From Xiphias gladius (lineage: Eukaryota > Chordata > Actinopteri > Istiophoriformes > Xiphiidae): 64,000 nucleotides of DNA. The stretch is taken from assembly GCF_016859285.1 (NCBI RefSeq), contig NC_053413.1, positions 18,929,501 through 18,993,500 on the forward strand, read 5' to 3'. Of this stretch, positions 1 to 11,284 are shown in pieces (position 1 is the first letter of the stretch; every line of letters begins with the position of its first letter). The position numbers and the translations under genes were made by a program. The notes under the pieces were generated by a model. The model saw nothing but the letters and a program-made list of their open reading frames with translations, did not search any database and had not been told where the DNA came from.

Positions 1-494
1 CACAGTTTGTGTTGTAAGTGTCACTGCATTGCATTCTACAGTAGGATTTAAATAATAATCACGATAATGTGATTCAATAAAACAATAACGCAAAGTATGA
101 TTCTAAAAAACTGTGTCCATCGCCTGTAGAGTGGCTGCAAATTGATGACAACGAAGTGAAAAGTTTTGGCAAAGGTGTTGACGCGAGGAACAGCGATCAA
201 CGCTCACACACTGTCAGCACCCACACTGTCGACATTCACATCATCTTATCAAGCCAAAAAAAAAAAGCTGTTAATGTGCTGAGTGATCAGATAATGAAGT
301 TTTTCTTCACATTTTGATATATCCAATGCTGCACCACAATTTTACATCAGATGCACTAAACTGGTGTGTTATTTCGTTTCTTTATTAAGTGTCTTTGTCA
401 CAACACAACGCCAACAATAAATGCAACACCCACAAACAAGGAAGAAAACTGCAGATTGTAAATGTAAACAGACAACTGTATTTGTATTTGTTAC

Positions 495-3400
495 CTTGCA
501 AAGGCGGGCCAATCTGCATCAAGGTCGTAACCTCTAGCTGCCACATCAAATTGGATCTGGTTGAGCTCGTAAAGATGGTTGATTATGTCAGCAGTGAGGT
601 GAGACTTGAGGAATGGACTCCGGGCATAATACCAGTCACTGCATGGGAAGAATACAAACAGCAAAACATAAAACTCAATAATATATAAAGTACACACACA
701 TATGTTTTACTGGATGCAAAACCACGTTTATAAAGTTTGTTAAAACAACGTGTTTGAAGCTCATGCAGTGCCCTTTATGTTAAGATGAGGTAAGATAAGA
801 TTTAAAAATCCCATGCAGGGAGAAGTGACAGCAACAACATGAAGTACAAAAAGAGACACAAGTATGGAACAAATAAAAGCATGAAAAATAAAGATAAAAA
901 AAAAGCACTACATACACCATAGACAGACTGTTAAATATGAACTGTATTGACACCACTGACACTGTACCAGAAAATGTCTGTTTAACACAAGGCTTGTTCA
1001 CACACTTTAGCAACAGTAAAGTAAAAGGATGAGGAAGACACAACATATAATTAAAGGAATAATTCAATATTTTGGGAAATACATTTATTTGCTTCCTTGC
1101 CAAGAGTTAGTTGATCGTAGCATAAAGACTGGAAACAGGGGAAACAGCTAGCCTGGCTCTGTTCAAAGGCAACAAAGTCTCACCATCAAACCAAACAATG
1201 ACCTCTAAAGGACACTAATTAAACCATTGCGTAAAAACGACAACGGCTTTGGTTTTACAGGGGTTATGTTCCGAACTATTCCTTGGCTGGGAGCACTGAC
1301 TTCCAGCAGTCTTGAATCGCTTCAAGGTTCAGGAAACCTCTAAAACCCATCACATTACCCTCCTGCAACAAACTGCAACTTGACATTTTTATACTTCAGT
1401 TTTTGTGCAAATTCATTTTTCATGAAAAAAACTAGACTAAAACTAAATGAAATTAACCTTTGAAAACGAGAACTATGACGAAATGTAAAACATTTTTTGT
1501 CAACGAATAAAAACTGAATGACAAAATGAAAGATGAACAAAAAGACAATTGAACCACTGTGACTACTGTTTGATTAAAATACATTTTTTGTCAAAATGAC
1601 TAAAACTAAATCAAAATCAGGTGCTAACATTAACACTGATTAATGAACTGCAGAGTTGTTAGAAGTCAAATTTTGTTACCTCTGGACAGAGCCAGGCTAG
1701 CTGTTTCCCCGTTTCCAGTCTTTATGCTAAGCTAAGCCAACAGACTGATGGCTGGAGCTTCATATTTAAGGTACAGACATGAGAGTTATATTGAGTTTCT
1801 CTTCTAACTTTCGGCAAGAGAGTAAATTAGAGCATTTACAAACATGTCAAATTATTCCTCTAAATACAAAAACTGCAATTGAAAGAATGTAGTTAGATGG
1901 TTTCTGTAGACTGTGTGTGATTGGTTAGCCTGTACAGCAAGTTTTGCCTTACTTGGCTAGAGGTCTCACACACACACGCACACAGACACAGACACAGACA
2001 CAAAGAATTGTTTTGAGAGAGACATTATGCGATTGAATGCCTTTTAACTTCACCTACTATCCCGTTTTCACCCCAAACTCTCTTGAAATAGAAATGTAAA
2101 TCATAAAAAGCCATCCTGGTTTAATAAATCAAATAAAGCCAAAAAAAATTAACATTTGGTTGGAGGAAAGACAGAGGAAGTGAGAGGCAACTATAGGAGT
2201 TTGGCTATGTGTCTGTTTTTCCCCTGTAAAAACAGAAATAAGACAGAAATCAGGAAGAAAGAGTCACGCTTCCTATGAGACGATGCCGTCAAACCATTGC
2301 CAGCGTTTTGAAAACACGACATGTCTAGGCAACATCAAGAGGGCAAATGTGGAGAAATATATAATGTGTGTGCGTACGTCTGTCTCCTCTGACCTTGTGA
2401 CCTTCTGGTTTATAAGACACTGCTGCAGCGTGTCTGCAAGGCGTTGGTGAACGAGTGAGTAGCGGATGAACGCCCTTCCTTTCCCCAGCGATGTCTTCAA
2501 CTGAGGGTGCACAAAAATATTCACTTTAGTGTACATTCATACACAGACCTTACCTCACTGCCATGTGAACTGACCACACTATTTATGTCCTTGTATAGTC
2601 TACAGTGTCTTACAGCTCAAACTATTTAAAATGGTTCCTACTTCCTGAATATTTTCTATGTCAATGTAACTACAGAGGACATTAAAAGGCTATTCTTTAG
2701 ATAAGGCTGCAACTAACGATTATTTTCATTATTGAATTATCAACACATTATTTTCTCTCTTAGTCGATTAACCATTTAGTCTGTAAAATGACAGAAAATG
2801 GGCAAATAAACTGTCAATCAGAGACCAAGATGGTACTTTCAATGTCTTTATTTTTCTGACAAACAGTTCAAAACCAAAAGATACATTGCCTACACTGATA
2901 TAAAACATATAAAAGCAGAAAGTCCTCACATTGGAGAAGCTGAAACGAGGGAATGATTTGGTATTTTGCTTGAAAAATAACTAAACTCAAATCAAAATAG
3001 TTGCTACTTATCGATTATCTAATCCATTAATCAACTAATATTAGCTCTAATTTTAAATTAACGCCATTGTGAAACTACGTTTTGTTAAAATGTGTCTCGG
3101 CAAAGAACATTTTAGGATCTTTACATTTAAAAGGTCATCCCTGCCTAGAAACTATGTAACCCAGACTCTTGAATACACCGGCAGATGGAGGGATTTAGGT
3201 AAGACAACAGACTCACAGATCTACTATTAGGACACCAGATGGAGACTCCCTTATGTCTCTGCCTGACCAGAAAGAAACAATAAGAGCAAAAGAAGAGCAA
3301 AAGTAATATTTTAAGTAAGAGTTTTCCTACAACTAATTGGCTGTTATCGACTGAACTATGTTACTTTTGAAGAACATCATACCGACACATGTAAATCCCT

Positions 3401-5819
3401 AAAGAAACTATAGGCCAACTATATGTTTTGCCAGTGACAAAAGCTTCCATAACCATAAAAAGAGGCAATTGTTCTTACTATGCTTATATAGCAGGACTTA
3501 TTCCTTAATTTGCTCTGTCATGCTAAAAACCCTAGATAATGGAACATAGCTAAAGCAATTTGTTGAATATTTGATAGGTTGAGACAAAGAAAATTAATTG
3601 GCAACTATTGTAAGAGTCAATTTATTGGTTTGGTCATCTTTTTTGAGAAAAACATTGAACATATGCTCAAATGTGAGGAATTGTTGCGTTTTTGTCATAT
3701 ATGATAGCAAATTGAACACCTTTGGGCTTTGGATTGCTGGTTCGAAAACAAGCTATTTAGAGCTGTCATTAATTAATCAATTAATCAAGATAACAATCTG
3801 TAAATGAATCGAAAACCCCTAAAATGCACCGCCTAATACACTGCTGTACTACAATATAAAAAAAATCTATAATAACACAATGAGCTGGCAGACACTGAAG
3901 AAAAGTCACTTTCTTCTTGACAACCCATATTTCCATTTTGAAAGGATCACTGAATAGATTCACATCAGATTATTAGCAACTTTAGAGAGAAGGGCAAAAT
4001 GACTGGTTGATCGACCTCACGTTAAGATAATTTGTCAAGCAAAAATGCAAAAAATTTACGTGTTCCAACTTCTCAACTGTTAAAATTTTCTGCATTTCTT
4101 TACCATATACTGTCTAACAGTAACCTGACTATCTTTTGGTTCTATACTCTTGGACAGACAAAACAAGACAATCAAAAGACTCTGAGAAAACATAAAGAGC
4201 ATATCAATCAGGTAATTGGGAAAATAACTGGCAGATGAAACAAAAATGAAAATAAGAACGAGTAGTATAAACCATAGTATGCCACTACATAAATACAAAC
4301 TAGAACTAATTCAACTACAGCTATTTCAGTATGAAGCTCACCACTGTGAATTGCCAGGATAGAAGGTGAGGAAGAAACAGTACAGGTGGTGCAGGTGTGA
4401 GGCAGCAAGTGAATTGGCAGCACTGAGTCCTACTGTACCTGACTGACCAGAGGATTACTTACATGGCTGCACAGTCACTGTGTATTTGTGTGTATGTGTT
4501 GCATGCCATGACAGGGCTGAATACAAGAAGAGTGTGACTGTGTGTTGCACAGCAGGATTACCTCAGGGATGGACTTAACAAAACGGATGCCATCGTTAGC
4601 TCCCTTGATCTTAATCAGGCATTCACAGAAGTAATCCCAGTAGTCTTTCCTCTGGCCAAGAAAGGTTGTCTTCTCTTTCTGGTCAAACTAAGAAACAAAC
4701 GCCACCATATTATAGCAATGTCCTCAGCAATGTGGATTGTACAACTTGTCTGTCTGACACTATACTATACATTAAAATACTTACTAAGAACTTTAGTAAA
4801 GATTTTAGAGAAAAATTAAAAAGTCCCTCTCCGGTAGAATTGATCACTACTCATAGATAGAAGAAACCTATGATGAGGGGTCGTAAGTGCTTCACTTTAA
4901 GGGTCCACAACCCAGAAAGAATGGTCTAGCGCACTGGTCCCCAGTGTTTTTAGCTTGTGACCCTTTGTAGACAAGCAATGCTTCCTCACTGCCCCCTTGT
5001 CCCATATATTTGAGTTGTGAAAAGTTCAACCAAAAAAATGATGTTCCCTTCTCAGATTGCTTCATTTTAAGAGTTTTCTTGAGAACCGAAAAAGTATAAC
5101 TGAGATATAGGTTAAGAACATGAAGAAAAACATTTGTTATTTCTTCTTCTTCCCTAACTTATAAATCACCTCATGGCCTCTTAGTGGTCCAAAACCCCAA
5201 GTAGGAAACCACTGGTCCAGAGGGTCTGATGAGCATTGTTAGCACACTTTCCAATTCCCAGTGGATCATCCAAACAAACTAAAGTAATACTTTGCTGATT
5301 AAAGTTTTGCTGTAATCACTGATAGCTGCTTTGATATCATTGGAGGTGAGATTACAGCTGAAACATTTAGTCAATTATGCAATTAGTCAATTGTCAGAAA
5401 AATAACCTGGGACGATCGATTAATCTTGTAACTAATTTTTCAAGTAAAAAGCCACACATTTGATGGTCATAGTAAACTGAATATCTTTAGGTTGTGAACT
5501 GTTTTTTGGACCAAAGAAGCAACCTGAATACATTACAACTGGCTCTGATGATGGTCACTTTTAACTGTGTTCTGGCATTTCATAGACCAAATGATTAACC
5601 GATTAATCAACAAAGTATGTGGCAGATTGATCGATAATAAAATATAATTGTTGGTTGTGACCCTAGTAGATTTGGCTACCCTACCTGTAGCAGGTATTCT
5701 AGTTTATAGAAGAACTTGTGCAGGTTGGCGCTGTCATCAGTTATGGGTTCACCACACTCCCTGTGTTCTTTACTCAACTCCAACACAGCATCTAAACAAT
5801 ACAGTGACAGTGTTATTAA

Positions 5820-5861
<42 letters not shown>

Positions 5862-6311
5862 TATCAGCTTACGTTCTTATGTACACATAGAAGGCAAAAA
5901 AAAAAGTAAAATTTGCAGTTTTTTGCTTCCACAATCAGTCCTAGATCCTTATCAGTCACAAAACATTTCCTGTCTAAAAACTGTGACAAATCTAAATGTT
6001 GCAGTTATTCTGGGAGCAAGACACTGTAGCTTCTACTGTTATTTTTGCCTTGATATCACCTGTTTGGTCCATTTTTCTTTTTTTTCTATTTTTTTTTTTC
6101 TTTTTAAATTGTGGAACCTCTTCACTTCTACGCCTACTTCAAAAAACTACACCTAAAAACGTGCGGCAGGCCACACATAGAGCAACACCGTATACTGTAA
6201 AGACACATATGTTGTTTTATGTTGTCTGTATGTGTGGACAGCTTAATTACCATGCAGATCTCTGATTATCCTCTGCAGTTGATTATCTCCAACCGATGAG
6301 CAGGAGGCCAT
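495..6311 (-). CDS. fyco1: FYCO1 (FYVE and coiled-coil domain autophagy adaptor 1), 5' coding exons, partial
   Basis: Coding exons in transcript order are 6311-6251, 5791-5685, 4687-4562, 2500-2394 and 638-495. Every junction has AG/GT ends and the phases join without a break, giving about 181 residues. The start [19 protein letters not shown], then [47 protein letters not shown] and [10 protein letters not shown] match my memory of the vertebrate FYCO1 N-terminus. The RUN domain spans roughly residues 36-168. In known FYCO1 a long coiled coil, LIR, FYVE and GOLD domains follow; these must lie left of position 1. FYCO1 links LC3- and Rab7-positive, PI3P-bearing autophagosomes and late endosomes to kinesin for plus-end transport. 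The exon at 495 ends in split phase (AG|), so the gene is cut by the window edge, not truncated. The ATG at 6311 fits the family start, and a CpG-rich promoter-like region lies upstream. Confidence 0.93.
1045..1862. repeat. Inverted pair of a dispersed teleost repeat in a FYCO1 intron
   Basis: The left arm (about 1045-1200) includes GCATAAAGACTGGAAACAGG and AACAGCTAGCCTGGCTCTG. The right arm (about 1675-1862) reads as its reverse complement, for example CAGAGCCAGGCTAGCTG and CCAGTCTTTATGCTAAGC. About 470 bp of AT-rich, AAAACTAAA-type sequence separates the arms. The same family recurs as an inverted pair at 41.0-41.4 kb. Such pairs can fold into long hairpins in nuclear RNA. Confidence 0.75.
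2703..3052 (-). repeat. Dispersed TTGATTAAT-type teleost repeat, copy 1
   Basis: It begins GGCTGCAACTAACGATTATT and ends in ATTAATCAACTAATATTAGC. It contains the motif seen in the other copies on the opposite strand (GTCTGTAAAATGACAG). I know this roughly 300-bp AT-rich unit as a common non-autonomous element in fish introns. It lies in a FYCO1 intron. Confidence 0.7.
4005..4190 (+). repeat. Dispersed TTGATTAAT-type teleost repeat, copy 2 (fragment)
   Basis: This is a diverged fragment with TCAAGCAAAAATGC, TTCCAACTTCTCAACTG and GGACAGACAAAACAAG, in the order seen in the other copies. A further AT-rich piece at 3760-3800 (ATTAATTAATCAATTAATC) may belong to a neighbouring copy. It lies in a FYCO1 intron. 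Confidence 0.6.
4930..5222. repeat. Dispersed repeat ending in near-inverted CACTGGT/ACCACTGG termini
   Basis: The left end GCACTGGTCCCCAGTG and the right end GAAACCACTGGTCC are related as short inverted ends. The body includes TTAGCTTGTGACCCTTTG. I recognise this as a common repeat in fish non-coding DNA. It lies in a FYCO1 intron. Confidence 0.55.
5350..5665 (+). repeat. Dispersed TTGATTAAT-type teleost repeat, copy 3
   Basis: It runs from ACAGCTGAAACATTTAGTC through GAATATCTTTAGGTTGTGAA to ATAGACCAAATGATTAACCG and GATTGATCGATAATAAAAT. It abuts the FYCO1 exon at 5685-5791. Confidence 0.7.
5820..5860. repeat. (CA)n microsatellite
   Basis: This is a near-perfect CA dinucleotide run of about 40 bp. 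It lies immediately upstream, in transcript direction, of the FYCO1 exon at 5685-5791. Confidence 0.95.
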
Positions 6312-6499
6312 TTTGGGGAAAATGTCAGGAAATTCTGCATGTAGGATTAAAAAGGAGAAATTTGAATTAGTTTGCATTTTTTCATCAATGTCCTCATGAC
6401 ATAAACACTGTCCCTCATATTCCTGAATTTTCAAGAATATGCCAAAGCTGCTACCAGTGGGAGGTAAACATGAAAATAGTGCTGCCCTAAATTAGTTTC

Positions 6500-7160
6500 C
6501 CCCCTTGCTGTATAAATCTGAGCCTCTTACATTATAATAACGCAAAGTGCTGGCCACTTATGGCCGATGAGACAACTTTAATATTGCTCCAAGATGTGGC
6601 ACGAATTTGTTCAGATGACACACTGAAGAAACCACACGAAGTAGCCAGGTTAGCAAAATTTGCCTGTAGAGGAGGTACAGCGTTGACATCACGACGACAG
6701 GTGAAAGCGTATCACTGTTTGCGGCAACAGTGTCCGTATCGGATCTCGCCGACACGAGGCTTGTCCGCTGCCATCTACGGCCGTCATTACAAACCAAACA
6801 CGCTGACTTCTGTCACCCTTCGAACCGTTCTAACATGCCACGAACCGCGACGTAAACATGGGTTTATCAAACCTTGCGAGTGCTATGTGACATGCACCTG
6901 CTCTCAGCGCTTCACTTCCTGGTCTCAATTGATGTAAATTTTCGGTTACAAGCTGTCGCGGTTTGGTTGTACGGCAGAACATCTTAGTGTTAAATAAACA
7001 TTTAAATAATAAACGTACTTGATGTGTGAAATTGTCCAGAGTGTCCAGTTTCTGGGTGATACAGCAGAAACTTGCTAGCGCTGGGGGCGGGCACTGGGAA
7101 TGATTGACAGGTCTAACGGATAAACTGGCACCAGCTTCTGCTGGGATCCGTCCTAGTTTG
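6500..7160 (-). promoter_or_regulatory. CpG-rich candidate FYCO1 promoter
   Basis: This stretch lies just upstream of the FYCO1 start codon. It is far richer in CpG than its flanks: more than twenty CpGs by eye between 6600 and 6960. An ETS-type core (CACTTCCTGG on the plus strand, AGGAAGTG on the minus strand) lies near 6910-6920. A promoter is inferred from position and composition. I could not fix a first-exon donor or start site. An open plus-strand reading frame at 6560-6937 matches no protein I know and is probably a by-product of high GC. Confidence 0.5.
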
Positions 7161-7264
7161 GTTGAGAGACAAATGGTAAATAAACAGAAGACTGAGGCGT
7201 GTGTCCTGCTTTATTAACCTTATATTTCATGAAATATAATATGAGAATATCTATAAAAAGTCAT

Positions 7265-7435
7265 GTGTCATGTCTGACACTCTGTAGTTTGTGGTGTTGT
7301 ATTGCGTGTTACGTTATACCGACAGGTGTTTCTATTATTTTGTCCACACTATTTAAATCAGTGAGGGTAGGCTAAATAACAGAAACACCTGTCTTTATAA
7401 CGCAATACAGTTCAACAGCACCACAAATTTAATTT
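7265..7435. repeat. Short element with long inverted ends
   Basis: The left arm (about 7288-7345) contains TTGTGGTGTTGTATTGCG and GACAGGTGTTTCTATTATTT. The right arm (about 7371-7430) contains AAATAACAGAAACACCTGTC and CGCAATACAG, then CACCACAA. The arms are imperfect reverse complements around a short centre, as in a miniature inverted-repeat element. It lies between FYCO1 and the first receptor gene. Confidence 0.7.
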
Positions 7436-7856
7436 CAATCATTTAATTTCATCAACTGATTATAACAGAACTCAGAAGTTTAACATGCAAATCAAAGATA
7501 AAGTAAATTAATGGATGAACACATAAAATGAGACAAACAAACCAAAAAACAAACATACAAACAAACAAAACAAAAACAAAAAAATAAAATTTCGAAGCCT
7601 TTTGGCAAAGTCGCTTCCTAAATATTTAAGATTCTCCAGGAGGCCTGAACCAGAACCGACCTAGAGAAAACTGCCTTTGCTGTTAGTGCATTGGTTTAAT
7701 GGGATAATTTTCAAATTTATTCTTATTTGTTTGTTTTTCGTGTTTTCTTGAAGTCTAATGGGAGCAGACCTTCGGTGCAATGGTATAATGAGTTTATGTT
7801 ATCTTTTATATTGCCTACGCTACATTGTTTTTTTTATACTATAGCACTAAAATGAC

Positions 7857-8220
7857 AAGTCTATTAATCAATTAGTTGAGCTGCAAAAATTACTCACTGA
7901 CTGTTTGGATAATTGATTAATCTTGTGGTTCATTTATCAAACAAAAATTCCAAAAATTGACAAGTTCCAGTTTCTTAAATGTGAGAATTTGTTGCTTTTC
8001 TCAGTTTTATATAATTGTAAATGAAATATCTTCTGGGTTTGGACTGTTGGTTGGATTAAACAAGAAATCTGAAGATGTCATCTGAGGCTCCGGGGAATTT
8101 TGATGGATATTTTTATATTTGGTGAAAATGTATAGACTAAATGATTAATTGATTTAAAAAAAAAAAGATCAGTTATTTATGAAAAAAAAGATGTTCATTG
8201 TTGTTTATTGTTCAATTAAT
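7857..8220 (+). repeat. Dispersed TTGATTAAT-type teleost repeat, copy 4
   Basis: It starts near CAAGTCTATTAATCAATTAG and includes TTATCAAACAAAAATTCC, AAATATCTTCTGGGTTTGG and TGTTGGTTGGATTAAACAAG. It ends near GACTAAATGATTAATTG and a poly-A tract. Confidence 0.7.
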
Positions 8221-9016
8221 AGAAATAAACTCATAGAAAATAAAATCATAAAACATTGTCAGAGACTCCCAGCATGAGCAGAAATGATCCTAAAAACAGT
8301 TTACCTGTACTGTTAACCGAAAAAATGGATTATGTTTGTTTTTGTAATTCTGAAATTCCCATCACTTCCAAAGTGTAATGGGCTCCAAAAAACAAATACA
8401 AACAGTTAACAGGAACATGTTTTGTCCCATGCATGGTTGAATCATGTGTGTGGATGATCTGAAAATGATTTCTGTTCACCTTTGTGGTCAGTACTTAAGG
8501 AATAGTTCCTAATACACCAAGTTTTCACTGATATTTGCATAAAGGACTCTGGTGTGTGCACAGTCTATGTGGAGGTACAGTGCGTTTCCATATTTCTCAA
8601 GTATTTGTTGTAGTGGGGAGTCTCTCATGAGGTTGAACTTGACAATACTGAACTTAATGCAGTAATACAATGTTTTGTATTTTGTATGAATAACTTGAGG
8701 ATTTTGTGAATGTTTTTTGTCATTTTTTTTCAACTAAAAACTGGTAATGTGAATATAGTGACCAAAGGGGTAGGGGCATGTTTGTTCATTTTACCCAGGC
8801 AGTCTCATGGGAATGTAAGACAGAAAAAAGTGTCTCTTCATTTTCAACGTAGATTCACTAAAAAAAACATATTTTATCAATTACCTCTGGTTTCTAGCCA
8901 TTCAGATAGTTTTGGTTTTAAAGACAGTGTTGTGAACAATGTTTATGGAAAGTAATTTTTGCTACTGAAATGTTTAAATCCCCTGAAAACAGCTCTTTAA
9001 GTTGTTATTTCACTGG

Positions 9017-9017
9017 G

Positions 9018-9061
<44 letters not shown>

Positions 9062-9063
9062 TA

Positions 9064-9141
<78 letters not shown>
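9017..9141. repeat. Compound microsatellite (TC)n(CA)n(TA)n(GA)n
   Basis: Four dinucleotide blocks follow one another: TC to 9030, CA to 9059, TA at about 9067-9100 and GA at about 9101-9140. The Arg-Glu/Cys-Val style reading frames here are artefacts of the repeat. Confidence 0.97.
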
Positions 9142-9143
<2 letters not shown>

Positions 9144-9199
9144 TGACCATTATTGGCCATAAAGGAACATACTTATATATTACAACATCACACAACAGG

Positions 9200-9560
9200 C
9201 TGTGGCATTCAGACCATGACTGATTGATATTAAAGGACGCAAAGTCAGATGAGAAAACATTCCATGGATTGGGTCCATGGATTCATGTTATTGATAACAA
9301 ATTCTGACCCTGGCATCTACTGCCTCAACAGAAATCCAGATTCATCAGACCAGGCTACATTTTGCCAGTCTTCAGCTGTGAGCCCATTTCATTTCTGTTC
9401 ATGGCTTACAGGAGAGGAACCCAACGTGGTATTCTGCTGTTGTGGCCCATCCACCTCAAGTTTCGATGTGCTGTTCATTCTGATACTTTTCTGCTCATTA
9501 CAGGTGTAAGGAGTGGTTATCTGAGTTACAAATACCAGAAGAACCACCAATCATGTTCAT
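9200..9560 (-). mobile_element. Tc1-like transposon fragment, minus orientation
   Basis: Read on the plus strand it carries AAATTCTGACCCTGGCATC, CATCAGACCAGGCTACATTT, TCTGCTGTTGTGGCCCATCC and AGTGGTTATCTGAGTTAC. These are the reverse complement of the central transposase region of a Tc1-like family widespread in fish. No intact frame or terminal repeats remain. It lies 5' of the first receptor gene, while a plus-oriented relative lies 3' of it. Confidence 0.75.
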
Positions 9561-9848
9561 GTTCTGATGTTCAATGTGATCATTAACTGAAGCTCCTGCA
9601 TCTGCATGATTGTTTGCTTTGCACTAATGCAGACAAAATTTAGCAATGTATCATGAGAATGATATACTGTAATACTTACATAATACCTAATGTAGTTTTG
9701 ACAACCATGAAAACCATGGAAACCATTTTCACAATGCAATCATCTCATTCACTACTTTGTAATTAAGTCTGTGTAATTTGACATGTTTGATTTACCCCTC
9801 TAACAAAGTTTTTTTTAAATTTAGGTTTTTCCTTCTTGCTGAAGAAAA

Positions 9849-10925
9849 ATGTCTACAGCTGAAGACTTTACGGTCACAGCTACCACAACCAACACCTATG
9901 ACTCAGCCTTGGACACATCAACATTTGAATATTCCTATGACTATGAAGATGAAGTGTGTGACGAAACAAGTATCATGTCTTTTGGAGCGATCTTCACCCC
10001 AGTTTTCCTCTCCATTGTGGTGATCCTCAGTCTGTTTGGCAACATCCTGGTCATTGTGATTGTGGCCAAGTATGAGAATCTCAAATCCCTGACCAATACT
10101 TTCATCCTTAACCTGGCTGTATCGGATCTCGTCTTCACCACAGGTCTGCCATTCTGGGCCTACTACCACATGTATGGATGGACTTTAGGTGAGCCTGCAT
10201 GCAAAGCAGTCAACTTTGTCTTCTATGTTGGCTTTTATAGCAGTGGTATCCTCCTCATTCTGATGACTGCTCATCGTTTCGTAGCTGTCATGAATCCTCT
10301 GTCCGACATTGTGTCAACCAGAGGCTTCTACAGTGTCCCAGTGTCTGTGATCGTTTGGGCAGCAAGTATCTTGACTGCCAGTCCAGCCTTCATCTTCACC
10401 AAAGTCCTGGGCCAGAATTACTGTGTATATGCAAATTCGTACTGGAGCTTATGGGGAATCTACCAGCAAAATATTCTCTTTGTAGTGAGTTCAGTGGTAT
10501 TCGTTTTTTGCTATTCTCAGATCATATGCAGGTTGCTGCATCCCACTGCCAGAAGAAGAAAGAACAAAACATTAAGACTAATTTTTACTCTCATGGTTGT
10601 TTTCTTCGTAGGCTGGGCACCTTACAATATAGTAATATTTCTACAGTCATTGTATTTCGGGCACCAACAATCTGCTGACTCAGAGGCTTTAGCTGCAGTT
10701 TGTGAAACACACAAGCCACTGCAATATGGTTTTTACATTAGTCGAATTTTTGCCTATTCACACTGCTTCCTCAACCCTGTATTTTATGTGTTTGTGGGGG
10801 TTAAATTCAAAAACCACTTGAAGAAAATGCTGAAGAGCTTGGGCAACAACAAAAGCAGCATCCGCAGTAGACAAAGCAGACTTACAATCACATCACTAAC
10901 AGGTAGGGAAGAGTTATCGATGTAG
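9849..10925 (+). CDS. xcr1: XCR1-like chemokine receptor A (class A GPCR)
   Basis: This intact single-exon frame of 358 residues encodes a seven-transmembrane chemokine receptor. The N-terminus is rich in Tyr and acidic residues (EYSYDYEDE, 27-35), as in receptors with sulfated tyrosines. GN of TM1 is at 64-65, and TM2 has NLAVSDLVF (88-96). C118 and C192 fit the conserved ECL1-ECL2 disulfide, and C37-C285 the N-terminus-ECL3 pair. TM6 has WAPYN (256-260) and TM7 NPVFY (309-313). The DRY box is HRF (142-144); mammalian XCR1 has HRY, which, with KYENLKSLTN and YVFVGVKF, favours XCR1 over other CC-type receptors. XCR1 binds XCL1 and acts through Gi in cross-presenting dendritic cells. The ATG at 9849 follows a possible acceptor (AAATTTAG, about 9816-9823), so a non-coding first exon is likely. 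FYCO1 as neighbour fits human 3p21. Confidence 0.88.
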   Translation: MSTAEDFTVTATTTNTYDSALDTSTFEYSYDYEDEVCDETSIMSFGAIFTPVFLSIVVILSLFGNILVIVIVAKYENLKSLTNTFILNLAVSDLVFTTGLPFWAYYHMYGWTLGEPACKAVNFVFYVGFYSSGILLILMTAHRFVAVMNPLSDIVSTRGFYSVPVSVIVWAASILTASPAFIFTKVLGQNYCVYANSYWSLWGIYQQNILFVVSSVVFVFCYSQIICRLLHPTARRRKNKTLRLIFTLMVVFFVGWAPYNIVIFLQSLYFGHQQSADSEALAAVCETHKPLQYGFYISRIFAYSHCFLNPVFYVFVGVKFKNHLKKMLKSLGNNKSSIRSRQSRLTITSLTGREELSM

Positions 10926-11284
10926 TTGATGCAGTTCTCCATGTAGATCTCATTCAAAATGACGTTGACATTTTTAATAATGCAAATAACTACAGATCCA
11001 GGTTTGTAACAGTTTATAATAGTAGTAATAGTATATGATTGTTACTTCTGCATAGGAGGTTATGTATTCACCCGTGTCTGTTTGTTGGTTTGTTTGTTGG
11101 TTTATTTGTCAGCAGGGCATGGGCCAGGAAAGAACCCACTAAATTTTGGTGCAGATCTGTTTAAAGGGGTGGAACCAGGAATTTTTTATCACCTTTCCTT
11201 AACATTGTGAGATTGTGAGATGTGCATTTTCCGCCATGGCGGAGATATGCGCTTCACTGAGTGCCAGTCTACTTTACTTACTAT

